A stretch of 64,000 nt of DNA from JAQVEM01 sp964616545 (lineage in GTDB: Bacteria > Actinomycetota > Humimicrobiia > Humimicrobiales > Humimicrobiaceae). The notes beneath the pieces are model-generated. The model did not search any database. It saw only the letters and a list, made by a program, of their open reading frames with translations, and was not told the DNA's origin. Below are positions 1-9,048 of the stretch, in pieces (positions within the stretch are counted from its first letter, which is position 1; each line of letters starts with the position of its first letter). A program made the position numbers and the translations under genes. The stretch spans positions 1-64,000 of the forward strand of contig CAZTUA010000012.1 in assembly GCA_964616545.1 (NCBI GenBank), in the 5' to 3' direction.

Positions 1-339
1 AACGAAAGTGTATTGGCCGCGACCTATAAACATATTCTCCGCCACGGTCAGATTGTGGCAAAGCGCCATTTCCTGATAGACCGTACCGATTCCCATGTCT
101 TGCGCTTCCTTCGGCGACTTGAAGTGGATCGGCCTTCCATTTAAAGCAATCCGACCGGCGTCCTCTTCGTAAACCCCGGTTATGACCTTTATTAATGTGG
201 ACTTGCCCGCTCCGTTTTCACCCACAACTGCATGAATCTCACCTTTTCGGAGCGCGAAGTCTACGTTATCCAGAGCTTTAACACCTGGAAAGGATTTGCT
301 GATACCCTCCATTTTGAGGAGTATATTTTCTGACACCAA
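1..339 (-). CDS. Sugar ABC transporter ATP-binding protein (N-terminal part, runs off left edge)
   Basis: Reading the minus strand from a TTG at 339 (GTG at 336 also in frame), preceded by AGGAGG at 7 nt, gives a typical nucleotide-binding domain start with the Walker A motif GENGAGKST and the Q-loop segment TVYQEMAL. This matches the CUT2 (ribose/xylose/galactose) importer ATPases, which energise uptake at the inner face of the membrane. The 3' end, including the signature and Walker B motifs, lies outside the window. The segment is about 50% GC, clearly richer than the genes that follow, and uses CGC/CGG-type codons rare elsewhere here. Family assignment is firm; substrate is unknown. Confidence 0.85.
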   Translation of the reverse strand, partial: MVSENILLKMEGISKSFPGVKALDNVDFALRKGEIHAVVGENGAGKSTLIKVITGVYEEDAGRIALNGRPIHFKSPKEAQDMGIGTVYQEMALCHNLTVAENMFIGRGQYTFV

Positions 340-370
340 CTAAAGACCTCCTTACTGTTACTATAATTAA

Positions 371-414
371 CTGCAGTGCGGTGTGCGGGTCTAGTCCGGC
401 ACACCGCACTGCAG
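371..414. repeat. Perfect 16-bp inverted repeat (hairpin or operator)
   Basis: CTGCAGTGCGGTGTGC at 371-386 is exactly repeated in inverted form at 399-414 around a 12-nt loop. It lies in the divergent gap between the ABC ATPase start and corA. There is no T-run on either side, so it does not look like an intrinsic terminator. It could be an operator for the ABC operon or the end of a mobile or junction sequence. Confidence 0.7.
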
Positions 415-444
415 TTGTGAAATCTTACCAAAAAAACAACTACC

Positions 445-1398
445 TTGAAAAATAAAAATGATAAAAAAATACTTGAAAAACCCACTCCTGAAGGTATCGC
501 TTCTTTTATTAATGACCCCGATTATCTTATATGGATTGATATAGAAAGCCCCAGCAAGGAAAATATGCAGTTTCTTAAGAATCATTTTAATTTCCACCCG
601 CTGGATATAGAAGATTGTCTCAGTATTATTGAGAGGCCGAAACTGGATGAATACGAAGACTATTTTTTCCTTGTTTTACACATCCCTTATTTTATAAAAC
701 AAACCGGGAGACTGGTGCCGTTTACCGTTAATATTTTTATTGGCAACAATTTTCTTGTAACCATTCACCGCGGGTTATGCAAACCAATTCAGGACGCTCT
801 GGATTATCTTTCAGATAACCAAAAAATATTAGACAAGGGCTCTGGCTACCTTTTACACAAAGTAATTGACTCACTTGTTGACTATAATTTTCCCATACTC
901 AATAAAATCTACAGAAATATACAGAACGTCGAGGATGCTATTTTTAAAAAAGCCAGTAACAAAAATGTCAGGGATATACTTCTTATAAGAACCAACATTC
1001 TAACATTTAGAAATATAATTTTTCCCCAGAGAAAGCTTCTTAAAACACTGGAAATTAAAGATATGGAGTTTTTAATAGAAGCTCTTGAGGTTTATTTCGG
1101 CGACCTGGTTGACCACGTTGAAAAAATCTGGGACACGCTTGAAAACTATAAGGAGCTAATTGAAGGGGTGCACGATGCTCACCAGTCACTTCTCTCAAAT
1201 AAGATCAATGATATAATGCGCATACTAACTATTTTTTCTGTGGTTATCCTGCCGCTTACTCTCATATCTGGAATCTACGGCATGAATGTATCATTGCCCC
1301 TGGAGGGTTTCCCATTTATTTTTATTATAATACTAACCCTGATGGTTTTAATATCAATAGGTATGCTCGCTTATTTTAAACACAAAGACTGGCTATAG
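445..1398 (+). CDS. corA: CorA family divalent cation (Mg2+/Co2+) transporter
   Basis: 317 aa. The C-terminus has the family hallmark YGMN (G279-M280-N281) at the end of the first of two membrane helices (about 260-278 and 290-310), preceded by a long charged cytoplasmic domain rich in helices. CorA proteins form pentameric channels for Mg2+ uptake. The only available start is TTG at 445, with no convincing ribosome-binding site; a stop at 418-420 closes the frame upstream. The N-terminus may therefore be slightly truncated or the upstream sequence may be foreign. It ends one base before the convergent lipoprotein gene. Confidence 0.85.
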   Translation: MKNKNDKKILEKPTPEGIASFINDPDYLIWIDIESPSKENMQFLKNHFNFHPLDIEDCLSIIERPKLDEYEDYFFLVLHIPYFIKQTGRLVPFTVNIFIGNNFLVTIHRGLCKPIQDALDYLSDNQKILDKGSGYLLHKVIDSLVDYNFPILNKIYRNIQNVEDAIFKKASNKNVRDILLIRTNILTFRNIIFPQRKLLKTLEIKDMEFLIEALEVYFGDLVDHVEKIWDTLENYKELIEGVHDAHQSLLSNKINDIMRILTIFSVVILPLTLISGIYGMNVSLPLEGFPFIFIIILTLMVLISIGMLAYFKHKDWL

Positions 1399-1399
1399 A

Positions 1400-2221
1400 T
1401 TAACCCGGTGTTTTTATTTCGTCCTCAAAAAAAATTCCAAACCGGTAATGAGTAAATTCAGGGATATATTCATCAAACGGTATCTTGATGCTAAATTTCT
1501 GCTCTTCATCCGGAATCATTTCTTCTCTCAAAAGATAACATTTTTTTATGAGCACCACGCGGTCCTTGCTATCATAGAAAGTGCAGAAAAGTTTTAAGTT
1601 CTTTACCCTGCCAGAGCCGATATTAAACACTCTTCCTTCAACAACCAGATATTCTCCGCTATTACCATAATAATAGTTTTCAGTCTTTACTATTGGATTT
1701 CCTCTGAATGCCTCATTGTAGTCTTTGTAATTAACGCCTATTTTTACCAGAGATATTTCTATATATTTTTCTTTTTTATCAAGATAATAACAAAAGGGCA
1801 GTCTGCTGCCTGACCTCATATAATTAGCAAATGCCGGTATTGTCCGGGATATAATCTTTTCACCATTCTTATTGTAGAAATCAAGGGTTATCTCAATGTC
1901 TGTTTTGTTTCCCTTTGAATTATTTTCCACTTCTCCCATTATTACCATGTCTTCATAAATATCCAGGTAAAGGTTGCTGTTTTTTATCCTTATACCGGCT
2001 GTGTCTGTCTCATCAATTACGATTTTATCATGGTCAAATAAAAAAAGACTGCCATCTTCAATTATTTTCTCACTGTGGGTGTTTGCAGTGGTTTCAATGC
2101 TATTATCCCGCGTACCGCAGGATAATAATAGCAAAAGAGTAAAAAATAGAATCGGGGGCAGTAGTATTGCATAAATTATCCGGGTATTTAATTCAGTCTT
2201 TCCAGCGCTAGCATTGGTCAT
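1400..2221 (-). CDS. FxLYD-type lipoprotein, function unknown
   Basis: 273 aa. A hydrophobic segment at about 15-33 ends in a lipobox with Cys35 (LLLSC), so the protein should be a membrane-anchored lipoprotein exposed outside the cell. The rest holds two similar beta-rich repeats (about 85-150 and 185-255) containing V-x-G-E/R-V-x-N-x-S/G and D-F-Y / T-F-Y-D segments, the pattern of FxLYD domains found in uncharacterised Gram-positive-type lipoproteins. The start overlaps the 3' end of panD by 14 nt, so it is probably transcribed with the pantothenate genes although no functional link is evident. Confidence 0.65.
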   Translation of the reverse strand: MTNASAGKTELNTRIIYAILLPPILFFTLLLLLSCGTRDNSIETTANTHSEKIIEDGSLFLFDHDKIVIDETDTAGIRIKNSNLYLDIYEDMVIMGEVENNSKGNKTDIEITLDFYNKNGEKIISRTIPAFANYMRSGSRLPFCYYLDKKEKYIEISLVKIGVNYKDYNEAFRGNPIVKTENYYYGNSGEYLVVEGRVFNIGSGRVKNLKLFCTFYDSKDRVVLIKKCYLLREEMIPDEEQKFSIKIPFDEYIPEFTHYRFGIFFEDEIKTPG

Positions 2222-2591
2222 CTTGCCCTACGTGGTCTTCTTCGCTTATAATCTCGTTCCTCCCGTTTACGTATACAATTTTAGGGCGGTATTCCGGTGC
2301 TTCCTTATTCTCCATATGAATAAATGATAGAATAATAACTTTCTCTCCTTTTAATATCTTCCTCGCAGCAGCACCCCTCATGCAAATTTCTCCACTATCT
2401 TTTTCCCCTTCTATTGCATATGTTTCAAGCCTTTCACCGCTGTCAAGGCTTACCACAAGCACTTTTTCATACGGCAGTATTTTTGCATGCTCCATTAATT
2501 TTCTATCTATGCTGATGCTGCCCATATAATCTATCTCTGCTCCTGTTACGGTTGCTCTATGAATTTTGCTCTTTAAAATGCAGACTAGCAT
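2208..2591 (-). CDS. panD: Aspartate 1-decarboxylase
   Basis: 127 aa, normal length for PanD. It converts L-aspartate to beta-alanine for pantothenate synthesis. The self-cleavage site Gly24-Ser25 (in YMGSIS), which generates the pyruvoyl cofactor, is present, as are Lys9 and the conserved N-terminal block (ILKSKIHRATVT). The ATG is preceded by AAGGATG. It lies 51 nt downstream of panC in the same direction, and its 3' end overlaps the FxLYD lipoprotein gene. Confidence 0.95.
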   Translation of the reverse strand: MLVCILKSKIHRATVTGAEIDYMGSISIDRKLMEHAKILPYEKVLVVSLDSGERLETYAIEGEKDSGEICMRGAAARKILKGEKVIILSFIHMENKEAPEYRPKIVYVNGRNEIISEEDHVGQDDQC

Positions 2592-2642
2592 TTATTATCA
2601 TCCTTTTCATATTTTATAATTTCTATAACTGACTCTATACTT

Positions 2643-3500
2643 TTATATCTTTATTATTATATTGTCAATAAGCCTTGTCTTCCCTATCCAGATAGCACCT
2701 GCTACCAGAAGCTTTCCGGTTGTTTTTTTTATCACTTTTTTTTCACATAATGTAAGAGGGTCCCTGAAATCAAAATAGTCCACTTTTTTTACAAATTCAT
2801 TTTCCTTTAATTCTTTTAGCATTTTTTTTCTTATCTCTTCAAGGTCTTCCCTGCCACCCAGGACCATTTTTCCCGCAGTACTCAGGCATTTATATAAAAT
2901 TGTAGCATTTTTTCTCTCTTCCCCTGAAAGATACATGTTTCTTGAGCTCATAGCAAGCCCGTTTTCCTCTCTTACCGTAGGTCCGCCAATAATTTTTACA
3001 TCGAGATTCAGGTCTTCTACCATCTTTTTTATCACTACAAGCTGCTGGTAATCTTTTTCACCAAAATATGCCTTATGAGCATTTATTATATTAAAAAGCT
3101 TTAAAACTACAGTTGCCACTCCTGCAAAATGCCCGGGTCTGTGCCTTCCGCACATAATATTGTCAATTCCTTCTACCTCAACCGTTGTTTTATGGTCCGG
3201 GCTGTACATTTCTTTTTCAGATGGATAAAAAATATAATCCACCCCTTCTTTTTCCGCTAGCGTGCTGTCTCTTTTTATGTTCCTGGGATATTTTTTAAAA
3301 TCCTCGCCGGGTCCAAATTGTGCAGGGTTAACAAAAATACTTATGATTGTTTTATCGCAGCCTTTCTTTGCAAGTCTTATAAGGCTCAGATGCCCCTCAT
3401 GCAGAAAGCCCATTGTTGGAACGAACCCGATTATGTACCCTTTTCCCCTGAGTCTGTTTACGGTATACTTGCATTCGTTTATTTTCTTTATTGCTTTCAC
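2643..3500 (-). CDS. panC: Pantoate--beta-alanine ligase (pantothenate synthetase)
   Basis: 285 aa, full length. It joins pantoate and beta-alanine with ATP to make pantothenate. The nucleotidyltransferase signature PTMGFLHEGH (28-37), the GEKDYQQ segment and the KMSKS-like AMSSRN motif are all present. Start is GTG at 3500; the upstream ribosome-binding site is weak. It sits between panB and panD in one minus-strand run (order of transcription: DUF2520 gene, panB, panC, panD). Confidence 0.95.
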   Translation of the reverse strand: MKAIKKINECKYTVNRLRGKGYIIGFVPTMGFLHEGHLSLIRLAKKGCDKTIISIFVNPAQFGPGEDFKKYPRNIKRDSTLAEKEGVDYIFYPSEKEMYSPDHKTTVEVEGIDNIMCGRHRPGHFAGVATVVLKLFNIINAHKAYFGEKDYQQLVVIKKMVEDLNLDVKIIGGPTVREENGLAMSSRNMYLSGEERKNATILYKCLSTAGKMVLGGREDLEEIRKKMLKELKENEFVKKVDYFDFRDPLTLCEKKVIKKTTGKLLVAGAIWIGKTRLIDNIIIKI

Positions 3501-3625
3501 TGGTTAAATCTTGAACTTTTATATGCCTGTTAACAATTATTTTATTATATCTATATATATAGTATTAATTCATCAGTCCGTGGAATAATTAAGCGCTTCC
3601 TGCTGCTTCAATTTTTTAATATTTT

Positions 3626-4429
3626 TCAATAAGAGTGTTCCCTTGCCGGAAACTTTTTATTCTTTACCTCTTCTATATATTTTTTAAAGCATCTTTTAGT
3701 TTCTTTACCAATTTCCGAATACCTTCTGGAAAATTTTGGTGTAAAATCTTCAAATAGTCCAAGCATGTCATGTGCTACCAGCACCTGTCCGTCACATTCT
3801 ACCCCTGCACCTATCCCAATCGTTGGTATTTTTATTTCTTCTGTTATTTTCTTTGCAAGCACTGCCGGCACTTTTTCCAGAACTATAGAAAACACACCGG
3901 CTTCCTCCAGCCCTTTTGCGTCTTCCAGCATTCTTAAAGCCTGCTCCTCGTCCTTTCCCCTGACTCCGTATCCTCCAAACTTATAGACCGATTGCGGGGT
4001 GAACCCCAGATGGCCCATTACAGGGATTCCTGAAGCAACCATTCTCTCTATCACTTCCTGTACCTCTTCTCCCCCTTCAAGCTTTACGGCTTCAGCGCCT
4101 GCCTCTTTTAGAAACCTGCCTGCATTTCTTACCGCTTCTTCCACACCTGCCTGATAAGACATGAAGGGCATATCCCCAATTACCATAGCCCTCTTTACTC
4201 CTCTTCTTACTGCCCTGCAGTGGTGTATCATTTCTTCCATTGTAACCGGTATTGTATTTTCGTAACCAAGCAGAACATTTCCTACTGAATCCCCTACAAG
4301 AATTGCGTCTATTCCGCATTCGTCCAGCTGGGAAGCCATTAAATAATCGTACGCTGTCAGCATTGTTATTTTTTCTTTTCTCTTTTTCATTTCAACAAAT
4401 TCTTTTGTGGTTATTTTCTTTGCTGCCAT
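3626..4429 (-). CDS. panB: 3-methyl-2-oxobutanoate hydroxymethyltransferase
   Basis: 267 aa, usual length. It transfers a hydroxymethyl group from 5,10-methylene-THF to ketoisovalerate, giving ketopantoate. The metal-binding segment DAILVGDSVGNV (Asp47) and the HLGFTPQS and IGIGAG motifs are present. AAGGGG precedes the ATG by 4 nt. It begins 21 nt after the stop of the upstream DUF2520 oxidoreductase gene, so the two are very likely cotranscribed. Confidence 0.95.
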   Translation of the reverse strand: MAAKKITTKEFVEMKKRKEKITMLTAYDYLMASQLDECGIDAILVGDSVGNVLLGYENTIPVTMEEMIHHCRAVRRGVKRAMVIGDMPFMSYQAGVEEAVRNAGRFLKEAGAEAVKLEGGEEVQEVIERMVASGIPVMGHLGFTPQSVYKFGGYGVRGKDEEQALRMLEDAKGLEEAGVFSIVLEKVPAVLAKKITEEIKIPTIGIGAGVECDGQVLVAHDMLGLFEDFTPKFSRRYSEIGKETKRCFKKYIEEVKNKKFPAREHSY

Positions 4430-4450
4430 GGTGCCCCTTTCTGGTTCTCT

Positions 4451-5368
4451 TTATTCCTCGAGTATTTTTTTTAATTTCTTTAATGTATCGCTCTTTATCC
4501 ATTTATTCTGATAGGCTATTTTTGCTGTTTCCCTGCCCATTATTTTATATATAAGCTTTTCTTCTTCTGTAAAAAGTTTGTTAAACCCAACCATGTGTTC
4601 CTTTATTGTGCCCGTGTCCCCCCTTGCAATAGGGCCGGTCAGTGATTTTTTTGTGCCCATTTTTTTAATATTTTTCAGCGTCCCTTCTGACAGATTTATT
4701 AATCCTTTAAGTGAATCCTCCGGATTTATTCCTATTTTTTGATGTAAGAAGGCCGCATAGTTTAACATCGTCACCATGTAGTTTGAGGCCACGCATGCCC
4801 CCGCATGATAAAGCGGCTTTTTTTTATCATCAATTAATATTATCTCACCGCCGAGATGCCCTACAAGTTTTTCTGCGATACCCTTTGATCTTTTACCTGA
4901 ATAAGTTATTCCATAAACCGTTCCCGGCAGCGTCTTTATTGCCTCATCGACTGATGCAAATGATTTAAGCGGATGAATTGATGCCGTCCCGGCACCTGCA
5001 TCTCCTGCAGTTTTTATAACGTCAAGTGTTTTGGAGCCGCTAAAATGAACCACGCAATATTTCCCGGTACTGCCGCTTTTTATATCTTTAAATATTTCAT
5101 CACAGACTTTTTTTATAATATCATCAGGCGTACATATAAGAATGCAGTCTGCCTTGATTGCTGCTTCCCTGTTGTTTTTTGTAAAAAAAACCCCGGCTGT
5201 TTTTCCCCCCATTGCTTTTTTTGCTTTTTCAAGCGATTCCTTTGTTCTCGATGATACAGCAACTAATTTTACATCATTACTCTCTCCTTCTGAAAAAGCG
5301 CGGCACATTGTTGCACCCAGTCTTCCAACGCCAATAATACACAGTTTTATGGGTGTTATTTTTTTCAT
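4451..5368 (-). CDS. Rossmann-fold/DUF2520 oxidoreductase, candidate ketopantoate reductase (PanG-like)
   Basis: 305 aa. The N-terminus has the dinucleotide-binding motif GVGRLG (13-18) after a short beta strand. The C-terminal half is a helical DUF2520-type domain (GACVASNYMV, LTGPIARGD motifs). The protein leads the panB-panC-panD run but no panE is seen. Ketopantoate reduction is the one step of the pathway not otherwise covered in the window, and a non-PanE reductase called PanG is known from Francisella and some Gram-positives. Assigning this gene to that role rests on context; it could also reduce another substrate, and IlvC elsewhere in the genome could supply the step. Confidence 0.75.
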   Translation of the reverse strand: MKKITPIKLCIIGVGRLGATMCRAFSEGESNDVKLVAVSSRTKESLEKAKKAMGGKTAGVFFTKNNREAAIKADCILICTPDDIIKKVCDEIFKDIKSGSTGKYCVVHFSGSKTLDVIKTAGDAGAGTASIHPLKSFASVDEAIKTLPGTVYGITYSGKRSKGIAEKLVGHLGGEIILIDDKKKPLYHAGACVASNYMVTMLNYAAFLHQKIGINPEDSLKGLINLSEGTLKNIKKMGTKKSLTGPIARGDTGTIKEHMVGFNKLFTEEEKLIYKIMGRETAKIAYQNKWIKSDTLKKLKKILEE

Positions 5369-5416
5369 TGTTTCGCTTCCTTATTGTTTTATATATCCAG
5401 GCCTGTTACCTTTAAG

Positions 5417-6526
5417 TTAAGTAACCCTTATTGGCATTAAAAGGTAAATAAGGTTATCTTTGTTCTCTGGTTTTATTAAAATGGGTTTGAGCGGCTCATC
5501 TATTGACATTACTATATTCTTGCTGTCTATTATATTTATTCCATCCAGCAGATACTCCGGGTTGAAAGCTATTTCTAATTTATCTTCCCCATACGGAACC
5601 TCAAAATCCTCGCTGGAGCTTCCGATCTCTCTTACATTCATAGAAACACTAATGCTGCCTTTTTCTATGGTTAGTTTAACCGGTATATTATCCTGGGATA
5701 TTGACGAAATCCTTCTTACAACATCAAGAATTTTTTCTCTGTCTATAACTATATTATGTTTTAGTTTTTGTGGTATAAGCTGGTTATATTCAGGAAATTT
5801 TCCCGACAGCAGTCTTGCAACTATAACATCTTTTTCCCTGTTCTTTTCTCCAAGAAAAAAACTTATCTGGTTTTCTTCAATGTTTACCTCGATATCGCTT
5901 TCTTTGTACTCGCTTTTTGCAATACTGTCGAGCACTTTAGATGGTGCCACCACACCTCTGGCAGATATTCCTTTATCTATCTCGTCTCTTGCAAGCGCGA
6001 GTCTGTAGCTATCTGTTGCTACCATGCTTAATACTCCTTCGTTTATACCTATATATATACCTGTTAAAATTGCCCTGCTTTCATCAACAGAGGCGGCTTT
6101 TTGCACTTTTGAGACAAGGTTTTTAAATTTTTTTAGACTAATTCTCAGCTGCCTTTCTTTTTCAATTTCTGGAAAACCCGGGTATTCTCCAAGAGGGAGT
6201 GTGTTTAATGTAAACACAGCATTCTCACAGGTTATTTTTATCTGGCTTGAAGATTTATCAAGCTCAAGGTTTATTTTTGACTCTTTAAAGCTTTTTAAAA
6301 TATTTGTAAAAATTCTTGCTGGAACAACAGCTTTTCCTTTCTCAAATACTTTAACCGGTACAGAACTTTTTATGCTGGTCTCAAGGTCTGTGCTGTAAAG
6401 TGTCAGCTGACTGTCTGCGTCAATCATTATTCCGTTTAGAATAAGTGAAGATGTTTTGGGATTTATTACCCTGCTTACAAATAGCACTGTATTAAGAAGA
6501 CTGCTTTTTGTTGTTTGAAACTTCAT
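5417..6526 (-). CDS. dnaN: DNA polymerase III beta subunit (sliding clamp)
   Basis: 369 aa, normal length, with three repeated clamp domains and the family C-terminus ending in LLMPIRV. It forms the ring that tethers the replicative polymerase to DNA. Recognisable blocks include GVLSMVATDSYRLA in domain 2 and KPILIKP near the end. GGAGAGG precedes the ATG. It follows dnaA with a 302-nt gap. The gene after it is not recF but the pantothenate cluster, an unusual arrangement. Confidence 0.97.
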   Translation of the reverse strand: MKFQTTKSSLLNTVLFVSRVINPKTSSLILNGIMIDADSQLTLYSTDLETSIKSSVPVKVFEKGKAVVPARIFTNILKSFKESKINLELDKSSSQIKITCENAVFTLNTLPLGEYPGFPEIEKERQLRISLKKFKNLVSKVQKAASVDESRAILTGIYIGINEGVLSMVATDSYRLALARDEIDKGISARGVVAPSKVLDSIAKSEYKESDIEVNIEENQISFFLGEKNREKDVIVARLLSGKFPEYNQLIPQKLKHNIVIDREKILDVVRRISSISQDNIPVKLTIEKGSISVSMNVREIGSSSEDFEVPYGEDKLEIAFNPEYLLDGINIIDSKNIVMSIDEPLKPILIKPENKDNLIYLLMPIRVT

Positions 6527-6828
6527 TTTAGCCTCTCCAGACGAATTTAAAATTAATTTATATTTTATTACATATAATCTTTAATTTAAATAGCAAGTAG
6601 TAACTGTAAAGGCTGTTAAGAATGTTAATAATTAACAGCAGGGTCTGTTTATAACAAAAAAACACAAATAAAATGTTGATAAAGTAAATTTATCCTGTTT
6701 AAAAAAAAGACACTTTAAACAAAAAATAAATACTATGTATATATTACAGATTTTTAAACAATAAAAAACCACCACGTTGAGAAAAAGATGTAGTTTTAAA
6801 CAACTTATTAACAGTATTTCAAACAGGA
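6527..6828. other. dnaA-dnaN intergenic region with DnaA-box-like 9-mers
   Basis: About 300 bp of very AT-rich sequence with no gene. It contains TGTTGATAA at 6674-6682 (TTATCAACA on the other strand) and TTATTAACA at 6805-6813, both close to the DnaA-box consensus TTATNCACA. It may be a secondary DnaA-binding region regulating dnaN or part of a bipartite origin; the stronger box cluster is upstream of dnaA. Confidence 0.45.
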
Positions 6829-8190
6829 CTATTGAGAATTTTTGATTTTGTTTGTAATCTCCTGAATCTGCATATATACATTTCTATCTGTTTTGATCGA
6901 ATCTGCTATTTTTGACACAGCATAAATAACTGTGGAATGGTCCCGGTTGCCAAAAGATTTTCCAATTCTGGGGAGAGAGCTGCTGGTTAATTCTCTGGAC
7001 AGGTACATAGCAAGCTGCCGGGCGTGCGATATAAATTTATTTCTTTTGGAGCCTACAATATCATTGATGGGGATTGAGAAATATTTTGAGACCTCTTTTA
7101 TAATAGTCTGGGTGCTTGTTTTATGTTCGCCGTCTTCGGGAAGTATGTCTTTTAAAATATTTTTTGATATCTCAAGATCGGGTTTTGATTTTGTTAAAGA
7201 AGCAAAAGCAACAATTCTTGTGAGGCAGCCCTCAAGCTCTCTAATATTTGATGTTATTTTTTCTGCTATAAGGTTTAATATGTCATCTGAAACAGCAATC
7301 CCCTCTCTTTCAGAGTATTTTTTAAGAATAGCAAGGCGCGTTTCGAAGTCGGGGGGCTTGATATCTGTTACAAGACCCCATTCAAATCTTGACCTCAGTC
7401 TCTCTTCAAGGGTGGAAATATTTCTCGGGGGCCTGTCGCTTGAAAGAACTATCTGCCGGTTTGTGTCATGGAGAGCGTTAAATGTGTGAAAGAACTCTTC
7501 CTGGCTTGCTTCTTTGTCTTCAAGGAACTGTATGTCATCAACAAGAAGTACATCGTTATTCCTGTAATTTTCCTTAAATGTGAAAATATTTTTGTATCTT
7601 AAGGCATTGATGAAGTCATTGAGAAATCTTTCGGCAGAGACGTATTTTATTGTTTTTTCAGGAAAAAGCTGGTGTGTGTACTGCCCTATTGCATGAAGGA
7701 GGTGTGTTTTCCCCAGGCCAACGCCGCCATAGATAAAAAGAGGGTTATATGTTTTGCCGGGCTTTTCACTGACCGCGAGAGAAGCCGTACATGCAAACCT
7801 ATTACTGTTCCCCACAATGAAAGTATCAAATGTATATTTAGAGTTGAATGATGAAACCCGCGGTTTTAAAACAGTGCTTGTGTTGTTAGCGGTTTCCCCG
7901 GGGGGATATTCTTCATAGACATAATCAGTGCTCTTATTATCGGAAGGGACCGTGATTATCTTTATTTTGTATGAATTATTTGTGACCTTTTTTAATGATT
8001 CTGATAAAAGATTTAAATATCTCGACTCAAGCCACTCTTTTGCAAAAGAACTGCCTACCGAAACAGTTACGCAGTTTTTTTTAAAAGACACCGGTGTTAT
8101 ATGTTCAAACCAGGCCTTGTATGTAGGAAGATTAATCTTGTTTTTAATGTCTTCAAGAGTATTTTTCCAGATATCCTGTAGTTCCGCCAT
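6829..8190 (-). CDS. dnaA: Chromosomal replication initiator DnaA
   Basis: 453 aa, normal length. Domain I is at the N-terminus (about 1-80), followed by a short linker, then the AAA+ domain with Walker A GGVGLGKT (155-162) and Walker B LLVDDIQF, and the C-terminal DNA-binding domain with the RDHSTVIYA signature. It binds DnaA boxes and opens the origin. The start ATG at 8190 has a weak ribosome-binding site. The GHKL-winged-helix gene ends 12 nt upstream in the same direction, suggesting cotranscription. Confidence 0.97.
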   Translation of the reverse strand: MAELQDIWKNTLEDIKNKINLPTYKAWFEHITPVSFKKNCVTVSVGSSFAKEWLESRYLNLLSESLKKVTNNSYKIKIITVPSDNKSTDYVYEEYPPGETANNTSTVLKPRVSSFNSKYTFDTFIVGNSNRFACTASLAVSEKPGKTYNPLFIYGGVGLGKTHLLHAIGQYTHQLFPEKTIKYVSAERFLNDFINALRYKNIFTFKENYRNNDVLLVDDIQFLEDKEASQEEFFHTFNALHDTNRQIVLSSDRPPRNISTLEERLRSRFEWGLVTDIKPPDFETRLAILKKYSEREGIAVSDDILNLIAEKITSNIRELEGCLTRIVAFASLTKSKPDLEISKNILKDILPEDGEHKTSTQTIIKEVSKYFSIPINDIVGSKRNKFISHARQLAMYLSRELTSSSLPRIGKSFGNRDHSTVIYAVSKIADSIKTDRNVYMQIQEITNKIKNSQ

Positions 8191-8202
8191 AATAATCTTA
8201 TA

Positions 8203-9048
8203 TTAAATTTTATTTGAATAATATTCAAGGTATTTTATCCCTTTTTTAGACAATTTTCTTTTACCGTTATTGCCAGATATTAAAAGTTTGTGCTTTTCAA
8301 GATAGGTAAGCTCCCTGTAAGAAGTTGAAAGACTGAGGCCAAGCTCCTTTGCTATAGTAGAGGGGCCGGCTTCGTCAAGTTCCAGTATTATAAAAAGGAT
8401 TTTATTCTGCCTGTCTGAAAGTATTATATTTTCAAATTTACCGGTGTCACCGGTCTGGTCTTGTTCTTTAAGAGCAGAAGGTCCGGGAATGCTTTCTCCG
8501 GACTCCTGATTTAAATCAGGAGGGCCGCTACCATTGACTGGCCGGCCAAGCCTTAAGGATATGACAGTCCCTCTTTTTATGTTATCTTTGACATTGATTG
8601 TTCCGCCGGAAAAGGTAATGGTTTCCTTAACTATCGGAAAGCCGGAACCAACACCTCTGATAAATTCTTTCATTTTGCTGGTAGCAGAAGTATACCCGGG
8701 AAGGAAAGCCTTCTCTTTATCTTCAATCCCGGGTCCCTGGTCTGATATAATTATATGGTTTCCGTTTTCAAGAATCGTAACAACAACTTCTTTAAAATCG
8801 GCATGTATGAGATTTTCTATTATTTCTCTTATTATGGTGTAGGGAATGCTGCCCCCCGCTTCATGCGAAATGTTATAGGTTTTTTGAGACGTTTCATTTA
8901 TAAGATTATTAATATCGTCAAAATCCAGATTAATGACTCTGGGAATGCTGCGCATGTTATCGTAAACGGCAATTCTAACAGATATGCCAGGATTGCTTTT
9001 GTTTTTAGTGTCGGAATTGTTATCTAATTTAATATTATCATCAACCAT
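8203..9048 (-). CDS. GHKL ATPase-winged helix fusion protein upstream of dnaA
   Basis: 281 aa. Residues 60-170 form a histidine-kinase-type ATPase: N box REIIENLIHA (74-83), G1 box DQGPGI (103-108) and G2 box RGVGSG (131-136). No phosphoacceptor His domain or membrane segment is seen. A linker of about 40 residues rich in Pro, Gly and acidic residues leads to a C-terminal winged helix (about 208-281) with helix-turn-helix segment TIAKELGLSLSTSYRELTYL. It resembles an anti-sigma/serine-kinase-like ATPase joined to a DNA-binding domain. Its position directly upstream of dnaA and beside the presumed origin suggests a role in controlling dnaA or initiation; that is inference. Confidence 0.75.
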   Translation of the reverse strand: MVDDNIKLDNNSDTKNKSNPGISVRIAVYDNMRSIPRVINLDFDDINNLINETSQKTYNISHEAGGSIPYTIIREIIENLIHADFKEVVVTILENGNHIIISDQGPGIEDKEKAFLPGYTSATSKMKEFIRGVGSGFPIVKETITFSGGTINVKDNIKRGTVISLRLGRPVNGSGPPDLNQESGESIPGPSALKEQDQTGDTGKFENIILSDRQNKILFIILELDEAGPSTIAKELGLSLSTSYRELTYLEKHKLLISGNNGKRKLSKKGIKYLEYYSNKI

